A stretch of 45,287 nt of DNA from CAKTOF01 sp964544345 (lineage in GTDB: Bacteria > Bacillota > Clostridia > Oscillospirales > Oscillospiraceae), in NCBI GenBank assembly GCA_964544345.1, contig CAZJBT010000001.1, forward strand, positions 1-45,287, written 5' to 3'. Below are positions 25,564 to 32,802 of this stretch, piece after piece. How positions within the stretch are numbered: the stretch's first letter is position 1; the number at the start of each line of letters is the position of its first letter. The notes beneath the pieces are model-generated. The model ran no database searches. It was given only the letters and a program-made list of their open reading frames with translations, and was not told where the DNA came from. Both the position numbers and the translations under genes were made by a program.

Positions 25564-26424
25564 ATGAGACGAATTTCCACACTGTTTTTGAGCTTGCTGA
25601 CGGCGGCGGCGCTGGCGACCTGTGCGCTGGCCTATGCGCCGGACGAGATCGTCGGCGAGGTAGCCGAGCTGCTCCAGGGCATGAACGAGCCGGGCGCTCT
25701 GATCTCGGGCACGCCGCTCGGCGCGGCCGCGGCGGATGCGGTGCGCGATGCCGCCGGCGCGGATCTCGCCATTGTCAACGGCGCGGATCTCGCGCAGAAT
25801 CTGCAGGGCGGCGAGGCCACCTGGGCTGACCTGCAGGCCGTGTTTGCGGCCGACCGCCCTGTCGGCTTGACCACGGTGACGCCTGCCGGGCTCAAGGAGA
25901 TCCTGGAGATCGCCGTCTCCAATATGGTCTGCGGCGAGGACGACTGCCTGATCGTGGAGCAGTCGAAGCACGAGGGCTTCGTTCAGCCGTCCGGATTTTC
26001 CTATGAGGTCGACGGTTCCGCCGCGCCGGGCGAGCGCGTGTTGGAGATCAAGCTGCTCTCCACCGGCGAGAAGCTCGACCTGACCGATACTGCGACGGAG
26101 TTCACGCTCGCCGCAAGCGAGTATATGCTCTCGGGCGGCTACGGCATGCCGGCGCTTCCCTTTGAGCCGCTCGGCTTCACGCTGACCGAAGCGCTCGCAC
26201 AGGCCGTCGCGGGCGGCACGCTCACTGCGCCGGGAAAAGAGCGCGTCTCCATCGTCGGCACCGCCGATGACCGCCTGATCGACATCTTCCCCATCGGCGT
26301 CATCGTTCTTGCCGCCGTGCTGATCGGCCTGTTCAACTACAAAAAGAACACGCGCTACGACTACACGCGCTACAACTACCGCAACGAGGAAGGCTACGAG
26401 CGCAAGGAGTATATCAAGAACTGA
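25564..26424 (+). CDS. Membrane-anchored stand-alone 5'-nucleotidase C-terminal domain protein
   Basis: A 286-residue exported protein with a signal peptide at 1-23 and a C-terminal membrane helix at about 238-256. A short cytoplasmic tail follows with Tyr/Arg repeats (YDYTRYNYRNEEGYERKEY). Between them the phrases AADAVRDAAGADLAIVNGADLAQ and TWADLQAVFAADRPVGLTTVTPAGLKEILE match the substrate-specificity domain of UshA-type 5'-nucleotidases. The metallophosphatase half that does the chemistry is absent. The protein may bind nucleotides or act with a partner. The site AAAGGA is far from the ATG (about 12 nt), so translation may be weak. Confidence 0.8.
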   Translation: MRRISTLFLSLLTAAALATCALAYAPDEIVGEVAELLQGMNEPGALISGTPLGAAAADAVRDAAGADLAIVNGADLAQNLQGGEATWADLQAVFAADRPVGLTTVTPAGLKEILEIAVSNMVCGEDDCLIVEQSKHEGFVQPSGFSYEVDGSAAPGERVLEIKLLSTGEKLDLTDTATEFTLAASEYMLSGGYGMPALPFEPLGFTLTEALAQAVAGGTLTAPGKERVSIVGTADDRLIDIFPIGVIVLAAVLIGLFNYKKNTRYDYTRYNYRNEEGYERKEYIKN

Positions 26425-26429
26425 TCCGT

Positions 26430-26461
26430 GCGGCGCTGCCAAGGCAGCGCCGCGCTTTTTT
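26430..26461 (+). terminator. Terminator of the 5'-nucleotidase-domain gene
   Basis: An 11-bp stem (26430-26440 with 26443-26453) with a 2-nt loop, followed by GCTTTTTT. Confidence 0.88.
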
Positions 26462-26636
26462 GCCGCCGATCACGGAGGAGCTGCGATCTTATCCAGCGCC
26501 GACGGTCGATATACCGCGCCGCAATTTAAGACGCCCCGCAGGCTTCGCGCGGGGCGCGTCCCCAGGGAAATGCCCGCGCCGCAGCGCAAGACCGATCCAT
26601 TTGGGAGGTTCTGCTCCGTTGGAGTTTCGTCGGGAC

Positions 26637-26663
26637 AAAAAAACCGGGCGCTTTCGCGCCCGG
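26637..26663 (-). terminator. Terminator of argF
   Basis: An 8-bp stem CCGGGCGC/GCGCCCGG (26644-26663) with loop TTTC, followed on the minus strand by seven T (26643-26637). 26462-26636 between the two convergent genes shows one further GC stem near 26532-26563 and no gene. Confidence 0.88.
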
Positions 26664-26671
26664 TCGGGGGT

Positions 26672-27667
26672 TCAGCAGGTCTCTTTCAGGGTCGCGGCCA
26701 TGACGGCCTTGATCGTGTGCATCCGGTTTTCCGCCTCGTCGAAGACGACCGACCGCGGGCTTTCAAACACCTCGTCAGTGACCTCCAGCTCGGCCAACCC
26801 GTATTTCGCATAGATCTCGCGGCCAATGCCGGTGCCCTGGTCGTGGAAGGCGGGGAGACAGTGCATAAAGATCGCTTCCGGTTTCGCCTTGTCCATCACG
26901 GCGCGATTCACCTGGTAGGGCAGCAGATCGCGGATGCGCGCGGCCCAGACCTCGTCGGCCTCGCCCATCGAGACCCACACGTCGGTGTAGATAACGTCCG
27001 CGTTCGATGCGGCCTCGTCCACGCTTTCAGTCAGCGTGATCGAGCCGCCGGAGGCCTTTGCGTAGTCCTGGCACGCCATGACCAGCTCGGCGTTCGGCAG
27101 GTAGCGCTTCGGCGCGCAGGCGGCGAAGTGCAGCCCGAGCTTCGAGCAGGCGACCATCAGCGAGTTGCCGGTGTTGTAGCGCGCGTCGCCCATGTAGCAG
27201 AGCTTGACGCCTTTGAGACGTCCCAAGTGCTCGCGGATGGTGAGCAGGTCGGCGAGCATCTGCGTCGGATGGAATTCGTTCGTCAGGCCGTTCCAGACCG
27301 GCACGCCGGCGTAGCGGCTCAGCTCCTCGACGATCTCCTGGCCGAAGCCGCGGTACTCGATGCCGTCGTACATACGGCCGAGCACGCGCGCGGTATCGCG
27401 GATGGATTCCTTCTTGCCGATCTGCGAGCCGGACGGATCGAGGTAGGTCACGCACATGCCCATATCGTAGGCGGCGACCTCGAACGCGCAGCGCGTGCGC
27501 GTGCTGGTTTTCTCAAAGATCAGCGCGACGTTTTTGCCGCGCCAGCGATCGACCGGCATCCCGGCCTTTTTCTTCGCCTTCAGATCGGCTGCCAGATCGA
27601 GCAGACCAATGATCTCATCCGGGGCAAAGTCCCGCAGCGTCAGAAAGCTTCTTCCTTTGAGATCCAT
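26672..27667 (-). CDS. argF: Ornithine carbamoyltransferase
   Basis: Makes citrulline from ornithine and carbamoyl phosphate in arginine synthesis, or runs in reverse in the arginine deiminase route. The 331-residue protein has the carbamoyl-phosphate loop STRTR (55-59), HPTQ (133-136), DVWVSMG around 229-235 and the ornithine loop HCLPAFHD (269-276). GAGGAGGATG precedes the ATG. No arginine deiminase or carbamate kinase gene is nearby and argG is elsewhere in the window, so a biosynthetic role is more likely. Single-gene unit with promoter and terminator. Confidence 0.97.
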   Translation of the reverse strand: MDLKGRSFLTLRDFAPDEIIGLLDLAADLKAKKKAGMPVDRWRGKNVALIFEKTSTRTRCAFEVAAYDMGMCVTYLDPSGSQIGKKESIRDTARVLGRMYDGIEYRGFGQEIVEELSRYAGVPVWNGLTNEFHPTQMLADLLTIREHLGRLKGVKLCYMGDARYNTGNSLMVACSKLGLHFAACAPKRYLPNAELVMACQDYAKASGGSITLTESVDEAASNADVIYTDVWVSMGEADEVWAARIRDLLPYQVNRAVMDKAKPEAIFMHCLPAFHDQGTGIGREIYAKYGLAELEVTDEVFESPRSVVFDEAENRMHTIKAVMAATLKETC

Positions 27668-27712
27668 GCGACATCCTCCTCAACGGCTCGCGGAGCCGAA
27701 TTATTTTCCTTG

Positions 27713-27741
27713 ATTATAGCCGAAAATGATCCACACGGCAA
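27713..27741 (-). promoter_or_regulatory. Sigma-A promoter of argF
   Basis: Minus strand TTGCCG (27741-27736), 17-bp spacer, TATAAT (27718-27713). Confidence 0.7.
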
Positions 27742-27848
27742 CCCCGCCCGGATGCTTTTTTGCGCGGCTCGTACCATGCAGGGGCAAGCGGGAGGAACGG
27801 CGCCCGGACGGGGCGCGCCTGCGGCAAGGGTCTCAGCCGCCGCGCGTT

Positions 27849-28523
27849 TTATAAAACGTGGTAGATCGTGACCGGCCGGCCGCCGGTGTGATATTCCATT
27901 TCGACGGACACCTCGCCCTGGTCGGTCAGGTAGCCCATATACCGGCGGATCGAGACGACGGAGAGGCCTGTGCCGGCCGCGATAGACTCGTTGGTCAATC
28001 GATCCTCGCTCCGGGCGAGGAAGTCGCGCACAAGTCCGAGTGTCGCCGCCTGGATGCCCTTGGCGAGCACGGCCGCGCCATGCTTTTCGTCGGCGGCGGG
28101 CAGGAGCAGGCTGTCCATCTCCGATTGGATCAGGCGCGCGCCGGACTCGTACAGCCGGCGGCTGCGCAGAAACAGCGCGGCGGCTCGCTGCAGCCGCGCC
28201 TCGTCGAACGGCTTGAGCAGATAGTCGAGCGCGCCGAGGTGGCGTGCGCGCCGGAACGTTGCGGGCGAATCGTCCGCGCTGGCGACGACGACCTCGACGG
28301 GAAGCTGCTCGGCGCGAATGGCCGCGAGCAGCTTCAGCCCGTGCATCCCCGGCAGATTGAGGTCGAGCAGCAGCAGATCTGCCGCGCCGGCGCGCAGCGG
28401 TGCCATCGCGTCGTCCGCCGCGCGCAGCGAGGCCGTCACCTGGAGTTTGCCGCGGCTCTCCACCCACGTCTTCTCAATGCTCGCGACCATCGGGTCGTCT
28501 TCAATGATCATGACCTGATACAT
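27849..28523 (-). CDS. Orphan CitB/DpiA-type response regulator
   Basis: A 224-residue two-domain regulator. The receiver (1-120) has the acidic pocket IIEDD (Glu8, Asp9, Asp10), phospho-acceptor Asp54 in LLLDLNLP, Ser82 in VASADD and Lys104 in LKPF. The C-terminal part (about 155-224) is the helix-turn-helix domain of citrate/malate-type regulators (LTNESIAAGTGLSVVSIRRYMGYL). The start at 28523 follows GGAGGAGACAGCC; the long frame upstream contains the promoter. These regulators are normally encoded beside a CitA/DcuS-type sensor kinase, and none is in the window. A link to carboxylate transport, for example the AEC gene at 2.6 kb, is only a guess. Confidence 0.88.
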   Translation of the reverse strand: MYQVMIIEDDPMVASIEKTWVESRGKLQVTASLRAADDAMAPLRAGAADLLLLDLNLPGMHGLKLLAAIRAEQLPVEVVVASADDSPATFRRARHLGALDYLLKPFDEARLQRAAALFLRSRRLYESGARLIQSEMDSLLLPAADEKHGAAVLAKGIQAATLGLVRDFLARSEDRLTNESIAAGTGLSVVSIRRYMGYLTDQGEVSVEMEYHTGGRPVTIYHVL

Positions 28524-28560
28524 GCCGGCTGTCTCCTCCGCTTTTTGTACTGATAGGGTC

Positions 28561-28589
28561 ATTATATCCGTTTTTTTTCGCTTATTCAA
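28561..28589 (-). promoter_or_regulatory. Sigma-A promoter of the response regulator gene
   Basis: Minus strand TTGAAT (28589-28584), 17-bp spacer containing an A8 run, TATAAT (28566-28561). Confidence 0.7.
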
Positions 28590-28677
28590 CTAAAAAAAGC
28601 GTCGAAACCCCGGGGATTTGCCGGTCAAATCCTGCGTTTTACTTAAAAAAGCCGTGAAATGCGGATGAAAAAAGCAC

Positions 28678-28706
28678 TTGTACTCCCGCGCCGGGTGCGC
28701 TAAACT
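28678..28706 (+). promoter_or_regulatory. Promoter of the DUF2284 / RACo-like operon
   Basis: TTGTAC (28678-28683), 17-bp spacer, TAAACT (28701-28706). It lies back to back with the response regulator promoter about 90 bp away. Confidence 0.55.
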
Positions 28707-28740
28707 GGAGGAAACGAGATGCCAACAGGAGGAATCTGTC

Positions 28741-29280
28741 ATGCCCGATCTACAGGAGGTCTTGACCCTCGCGGAGGAGATTGGATTTTCCCACGCCGAC
28801 CCGCTCGATCTGGCGGCGCTGGTGTTCCGCCCCGAGGTGCGCAATATGTGTGCGGACAACCGCTGCGGCAATTATGGCCGCACCTGGACATGCCCGCCCG
28901 GCTGCGGCACGCTGGAGGAGATCACGGAGAAGGCCGCGCGCTATTCGCTTGGTGTGATTTTGCAGTCGACCGGCATCCTTGAGGATAAGTTTGACGTTGA
29001 GACGATGATGGAGACGGGGCGGTTGCAGGCTGAGCGCTTCGATACGATCGTGCCGCGCGTGCGCGTGCTGTTTCCGGACTGCCTGCCAATGAGCGCTGGC
29101 GGGTGCAGCCGCTGCCGCCCGTGTACCTATCCGGACGCGCCGTGCCGCTTCCCCGACCTGGCGTTTCCCTCGATGGAGGCCTATGGACTGGTCGTCGCGG
29201 ATGTGTGCAAGGCGTCCGGCGTCCCGTATTACTACGGGCCGGAGACGATCACCTACACAGGCTGCATCCTGCTGGCATAG
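28741..29280 (+). CDS. DUF2284 cysteine-rich metal-binding protein
   Basis: A 179-residue cytoplasmic protein with two cysteine sets: Cys37, Cys42, Cys51, Cys55 (CADNRCGNYGRTWTCPPGC) and Cys122, Cys125, Cys128, Cys135 (CSRCRPCTYPDAPC). These suggest Fe-S or zinc sites. The DUF2284 family has no established reaction; members often occur with corrinoid-dependent methyl transfer or its activation. The next gene, 11 bp downstream, encodes a RACo-like activator, which fits. The ATG at 28741 follows CAGGAGG; a longer frame starts at 28678 inside the promoter and was rejected. Confidence 0.88.
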   Translation: MPDLQEVLTLAEEIGFSHADPLDLAALVFRPEVRNMCADNRCGNYGRTWTCPPGCGTLEEITEKAARYSLGVILQSTGILEDKFDVETMMETGRLQAERFDTIVPRVRVLFPDCLPMSAGGCSRCRPCTYPDAPCRFPDLAFPSMEAYGLVVADVCKASGVPYYYGPETITYTGCILLA

Positions 29281-29291
29281 GAGGCGCGGCG

Positions 29292-30839
29292 ATGGTGACG
29301 ATCTTGGGTGCGGGCGCGCCGCGCACAGTCCAGGCCGAGACGGACAGAACGCTGTTGGACGTGCTCCGTGAGCAGGGGCTTGCGCCGGACGCGCCCTGCG
29401 GCGGGCGCGGAACCTGCGGCAACTGCCGCGTGCAGGTCACAGGCGCGGTGAGCGAGCCGACGGGAGCCGAGGCTGCCGCCGTGGCGCGGGGCGAACGGCT
29501 CGCCTGCCAGTGCCGCGTGGCGGGCGACTGCACCGTGACGCTCAGATCCCGCGAGGCAGCGATCTGCACGGCCGGAACGGGTCGGGCGTTTTCGGTCACG
29601 CCGCGCGCGGGGCTTGGCGCGGCCGTGGACATCGGCACGACGACGGTCGTGCTCTATCTGTATGATCTGGCGACGGGCGCGCAGATCGCCGCGCAGAGCG
29701 CTATGAATGCCCAGCGGCCTTACGGCGCGGACGTGATCTCGCGCATCTCCTGGTGCAATGAGCATCCGGACGGGCTGGAGACGCTGACCGCCGCCGTGCG
29801 CGGCCAGATCGTCGGCTTGCTCTGTGCGGCCTGCGCGGAGGCAGGCCGCGGACTTGGTGAGGTCGCGCATGTATCCGTCGCGGGCAACACGGTGATGCAG
29901 CACCTGTACGCAGGGCTGTCGCCCAGCACGATCGCGGTCGCGCCGTTCACACCGCTGAGCCTGTTTGGGGAGGAGATGGACGGCGCGCCGCTCGGCCTGC
30001 CGGGCGCGAGGGTCTATCTCGCGCCATGTGTGGCGGGCTACGTCGGCGGCGATATCACGGCGGGGCTGCTCTCGTCCGGCGCGTCGTGCGACGATGGGCC
30101 GAGCCTGTTCCTCGACGTCGGCACGAACGGCGAGATGGCGATCGTCCACAACGGGCGCATCGTGAGCTGCGCCACGGCGGCCGGCCCCGCGTTCGAGGGC
30201 GCGGAGATCGCCTGCGGCATGTCGGCACGCGCGGGCGCGGTCGACTCCGTTTCGGTCAAAGACGGCGAGGTGACGTACACGGTGCTCGGCGGCGGCGCGC
30301 CGGAGGGGCTTTGCGGCTCCGGCCTGGTCGACGCGTTGGCCGTGATGTTACAGCTCGGCGCGGTAGATGAGACGGGGCGGCTCCTGCCGCCGGATGAGGC
30401 GCCCGAGACTGCGCTGCCATACCTGGGCGAGTGCGCGGACGGCGTATGCTTTGTGCTTGCGCCGGGCGTGTATGTGAGCGCCGCGGATGTGCGCAAGCTG
30501 CAGCTTGCCAAGGCGGCGGTCGCCGCCGGGATCGAGGCGCTGCTTCAGACGCTCGGACTCCGCGTGGAGGAGCTGAAGCGGCTCTACCTCGCGGGCGGCT
30601 TCGGCAACTACTTAAGACCAGAGAGCGCCGCGCGCATCGGCATTTACCCGGCCGTGCTGACGGAGCGCCTGATCGCCTGTGGCAACAGCGCGGGCGCGGG
30701 CGCGGCGGCGGCGCTTTGCTCGGACACGGCGCGCGCGGAGCTGGCAGAGCTTGCCGCCCGCGCCGAATATCTGGAGCTGTCCGGGAGCCAGGTCTTTTCT
30801 GACGCGTACATCGAAGCGATGGAGTTCCCGGAGGAGTGA
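29292..30839 (+). CDS. RACo-like ferredoxin/ASKHA protein (DUF4445), corrinoid activation type
   Basis: A 515-residue protein. An N-terminal 2Fe-2S ferredoxin domain (Cys36, Cys42, Cys45 in CGGRGTCGNC and a later Cys in ACQC) is joined to an ASKHA-fold ATPase domain with phosphate loops AVDIGTTTVV (111-120) and FLDVGTNGEM, and GLCGSGLVDA and YLAGGFGNYL further on. RACo proteins use ATP to drive electrons onto the inactive Co(II) of corrinoid methyltransferases. No corrinoid protein or MtaB/MtbA-type methyltransferase is in the window, so the partner must be elsewhere. The start at 29292 follows AGGAGGCGCGG. Confidence 0.9.
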   Translation: MVTILGAGAPRTVQAETDRTLLDVLREQGLAPDAPCGGRGTCGNCRVQVTGAVSEPTGAEAAAVARGERLACQCRVAGDCTVTLRSREAAICTAGTGRAFSVTPRAGLGAAVDIGTTTVVLYLYDLATGAQIAAQSAMNAQRPYGADVISRISWCNEHPDGLETLTAAVRGQIVGLLCAACAEAGRGLGEVAHVSVAGNTVMQHLYAGLSPSTIAVAPFTPLSLFGEEMDGAPLGLPGARVYLAPCVAGYVGGDITAGLLSSGASCDDGPSLFLDVGTNGEMAIVHNGRIVSCATAAGPAFEGAEIACGMSARAGAVDSVSVKDGEVTYTVLGGGAPEGLCGSGLVDALAVMLQLGAVDETGRLLPPDEAPETALPYLGECADGVCFVLAPGVYVSAADVRKLQLAKAAVAAGIEALLQTLGLRVEELKRLYLAGGFGNYLRPESAARIGIYPAVLTERLIACGNSAGAGAAAALCSDTARAELAELAARAEYLELSGSQVFSDAYIEAMEFPEE

Positions 30840-30953
30840 GGGCGCGCCGGCGTGTGAGCCGCCTTTGACGAGCGCATGTCCCGCGATCTTCGCGGGGTGC
30901 GGCGAACGCCGTTCCCGCTGCACCGGGCGGCGCGGGAGACCGGCGCCGTCTGC

Positions 30954-30987
30954 AAAAAAACGCCGGAGGAAGCAACGCTTCCTCCGG
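30954..30987 (-). terminator. Distal copy of the duplicated MATE terminator (with T-tract)
   Basis: An 11-bp stem (30963-30973 with 30977-30987), followed on the minus strand by CG then seven T (30960-30954). It matches the hairpin at 31199-31227 except in the loop. Confidence 0.8.
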
Positions 30988-31197
30988 ATTCAGTTTGTCG
31001 AAAAACCTCGTAGAGTTTCGCCGCCGCAGCGGCGAAATCAAATCAGGATCGTTTTCTCCGGCGACCTGTGCGTCGGAGAAAACACCGCTCGGCCTGTAAA
31101 CGTGCGAATCGTGCGACCATCGGCGCACGATTCGTGCGCTGCGACAGGCCGCAGTCCCTTGTCAAAGAACGCCACAGGCGTTCTTTGACAGTCTCAA
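30988..31197 (-). repeat. Structured terminator-associated repeat, complete copy
   Basis: About 210 bp. The plus strand starts near TTGTCGAAAAACCTCGTAG and ends GACAGTCTC, the reverse orientation of the copies at 18860 and 45231. Five successive hairpins can be drawn: TTTCGCCGC/GCGGCGAAA, TTTTCTCCG/CGGAGAAAA, an arm pair at 31105-31115/31124-31134, GCGAC/GTCGC-type, and the terminal stem TGTCAAAGAACGCC/GGCGTTCTTTGACA. The third hairpin has a sequence unrelated to the copy at 34959 but still pairs. Confidence 0.8.
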
Positions 31198-31228
31198 ACG
31201 CCGGAGGAAGCATTGCTTCCTCCGGCGT
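31198..31228 (-). terminator. Proximal copy of the duplicated MATE terminator
   Basis: A 13-bp stem (31199-31211 with 31215-31227) just after the MATE stop. The run that follows on the minus strand is only TTTG before the repeat begins. Confidence 0.75.
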
Positions 31229-31235
31229 TCGCTGT

Positions 31236-32606
31236 TTACTTTTCGATCAGAAGCTGCCTGGTTTTCCAGCGGCCGGAGAAGTAATATGCGGCGGAACAGA
31301 ATGCCGTGACATAGCCGGCCAGCGCGCTGCCGAGCCAGAAGCCCTGCAGCCCCATGCCGCACGCCAGACCGAGCAGCAGCGACAGGCCGATGCGGCCGAC
31401 AACGCCGTCGAGAATGCCGATCACGAACGACAAGCCGGCATAACCGATGCCGTTGATGAGCGAGTAGTACGGCGACATCAGCGCGTTGGCGCCGAAGCCG
31501 ACGATCATCGTGACCATGTATGACGGCGCGAGCGCGAGCGTGGCCGGGTCGGAATCGAAGATGGAGATGACCTCCTCCGGGAAGAAACCGCAGATCAGCG
31601 CGAAGATGCCCGAGGTCACCACGCACATGACGAGCGCGATGCGGGTGAACTTCTTCACGCGGTCGAATTTTCTCGCGCTCATATTCTGCGCGACGACGGT
31701 GGCGCCGGCGTTGGAGATCGCGCGCGTGACAACGCCGGTCAGGTCCATGAGCTTTGAGCCGACGCCGGTGATGGCGGACGCAGCGACGCCATAGGCGTTG
31801 ACATACGAGTTGGTGAACATGCAAGACAGGCTGATGGCCGCCGACTGGAGCGCCATCGGCGCGCCGAGCCGCGTCAGGTTGGCCGCTGTTTTTGGATGCG
31901 GCCGGAAGCTTGCGGGCTTAAAGTCAAAGCCGAACTGCACGCGCCGGCAGTACAGGTATATGATCGAGATCACAAAGGAGACGGCCTGACCGATGACGGT
32001 GGCAAGCGCGGCGCCGCCCGCGCCCCAGTGGAACCCGGCGACAAAAACCAGATCAAGCACCAGATTGACCACAGCCGCAATGGCGACGAATAGGAATGGC
32101 CGCGTGCTCTCGCCCATGCCGCGCAGGACGGCGCTGACCGTGTTATAGCCGAAAATAAAGATCATGCCCGCGCAGCAGATGCGCATATAGGAAAGTGCGC
32201 CGTCAAAGGCGTCAGACGGGGTGTTCATCAGGCGCAGGATCGGCCGCGTGAGCGCGATGCCACCGATGCCGAGCAGCAGTGCGCCGGACAGCAGCAGCGT
32301 GAACAGCGTGCCGACAGTGCGCTCGATGCCTTTGGCGTCCTTCATGCCGACATACTGGCCGACCATGACCTGACCGGCGGTGGAAAAGCCAATGCCGAGC
32401 CAGGTGAAAAACGATACGATCTGCCCGCCGACCGAGACGGACGAAAGCCCGACTGAGCCGACAAACTGCCCGACAACGATCATATCGACGATCGAGTAGA
32501 GCGCCTGCAGCAGATTGGAAAGCATAAACGGAATAGAAAAGACGATCAACTGCCGGGTCAGATTGCCCTCAGTCAGATCGTTGATCATGGTGTTGTTTTT
32601 ACTCAT
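31236..32606 (-). CDS. MATE family efflux transporter (first)
   Basis: A 456-residue membrane protein with about twelve hydrophobic segments and the family phrases LFSIPFMLSNLLQALYSIVDMIVVGQFVG near the start and VLRGMGESTRPF near residue 150. MATE pumps export drugs or metabolites using a cation gradient. The sequence resembles the bacterial MepA/DinF branch. The ATG at 32606 is preceded by GCGAGG. Its promoter at 32664-32692 is divergent from that of the lysozyme-like gene. It is the first of three MATE genes in 14 kb, none adjacent to another. Confidence 0.93.
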   Translation of the reverse strand: MSKNNTMINDLTEGNLTRQLIVFSIPFMLSNLLQALYSIVDMIVVGQFVGSVGLSSVSVGGQIVSFFTWLGIGFSTAGQVMVGQYVGMKDAKGIERTVGTLFTLLLSGALLLGIGGIALTRPILRLMNTPSDAFDGALSYMRICCAGMIFIFGYNTVSAVLRGMGESTRPFLFVAIAAVVNLVLDLVFVAGFHWGAGGAALATVIGQAVSFVISIIYLYCRRVQFGFDFKPASFRPHPKTAANLTRLGAPMALQSAAISLSCMFTNSYVNAYGVAASAITGVGSKLMDLTGVVTRAISNAGATVVAQNMSARKFDRVKKFTRIALVMCVVTSGIFALICGFFPEEVISIFDSDPATLALAPSYMVTMIVGFGANALMSPYYSLINGIGYAGLSFVIGILDGVVGRIGLSLLLGLACGMGLQGFWLGSALAGYVTAFCSAAYYFSGRWKTRQLLIEK

Positions 32607-32663
32607 GGAACAGCCTCGCTTCGCTCGATGGGATTTGTTTAGAACCTGACAAAATTTTATTGT

Positions 32664-32692
32664 ATTATATCACAGCCTCATCCGCAATGCAA
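32664..32692 (-). promoter_or_regulatory. Sigma-A promoter of the first MATE gene
   Basis: Minus strand TTGCAT (32692-32687), 17-bp spacer, TATAAT (32669-32664). Confidence 0.75.
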
Positions 32693-32717
32693 CTGATGAT
32701 GTTGCGCCGGGCGCGAT

Positions 32718-32746
32718 TTGCAATATAGGAAAATATATGGTATAAT
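32718..32746 (+). promoter_or_regulatory. Sigma-A promoter of the lysozyme-like SLH gene
   Basis: TTGCAA (32718-32723), 17-bp spacer, TATAAT (32741-32746), divergent from the MATE promoter with 25 bp between the -35 boxes. Confidence 0.8.
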
Positions 32747-32802
32747 CAATTAATTTTTGAGTATAAAGTTCGAAAAATCCGAGAATCGGAGGAGATGAAA
32801 AA

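Larger units (their letters stand above)
30840..31235. other. Gene-free convergent region with structured repeat
   Basis: After the RACo-like stop there are about 120 bp of GC-rich sequence with no recognisable feature. Then come a terminator hairpin, the structured repeat, and a second terminator hairpin belonging to the converging MATE gene. Confidence 0.8.

Noticed and set aside
30840..31235. rRNA/tRNA or small known RNA gene in the hairpin-rich intergenic regions
   Set aside because: No cloverleaf with CCA-like end, no conserved tRNA loops and no rRNA words were found.
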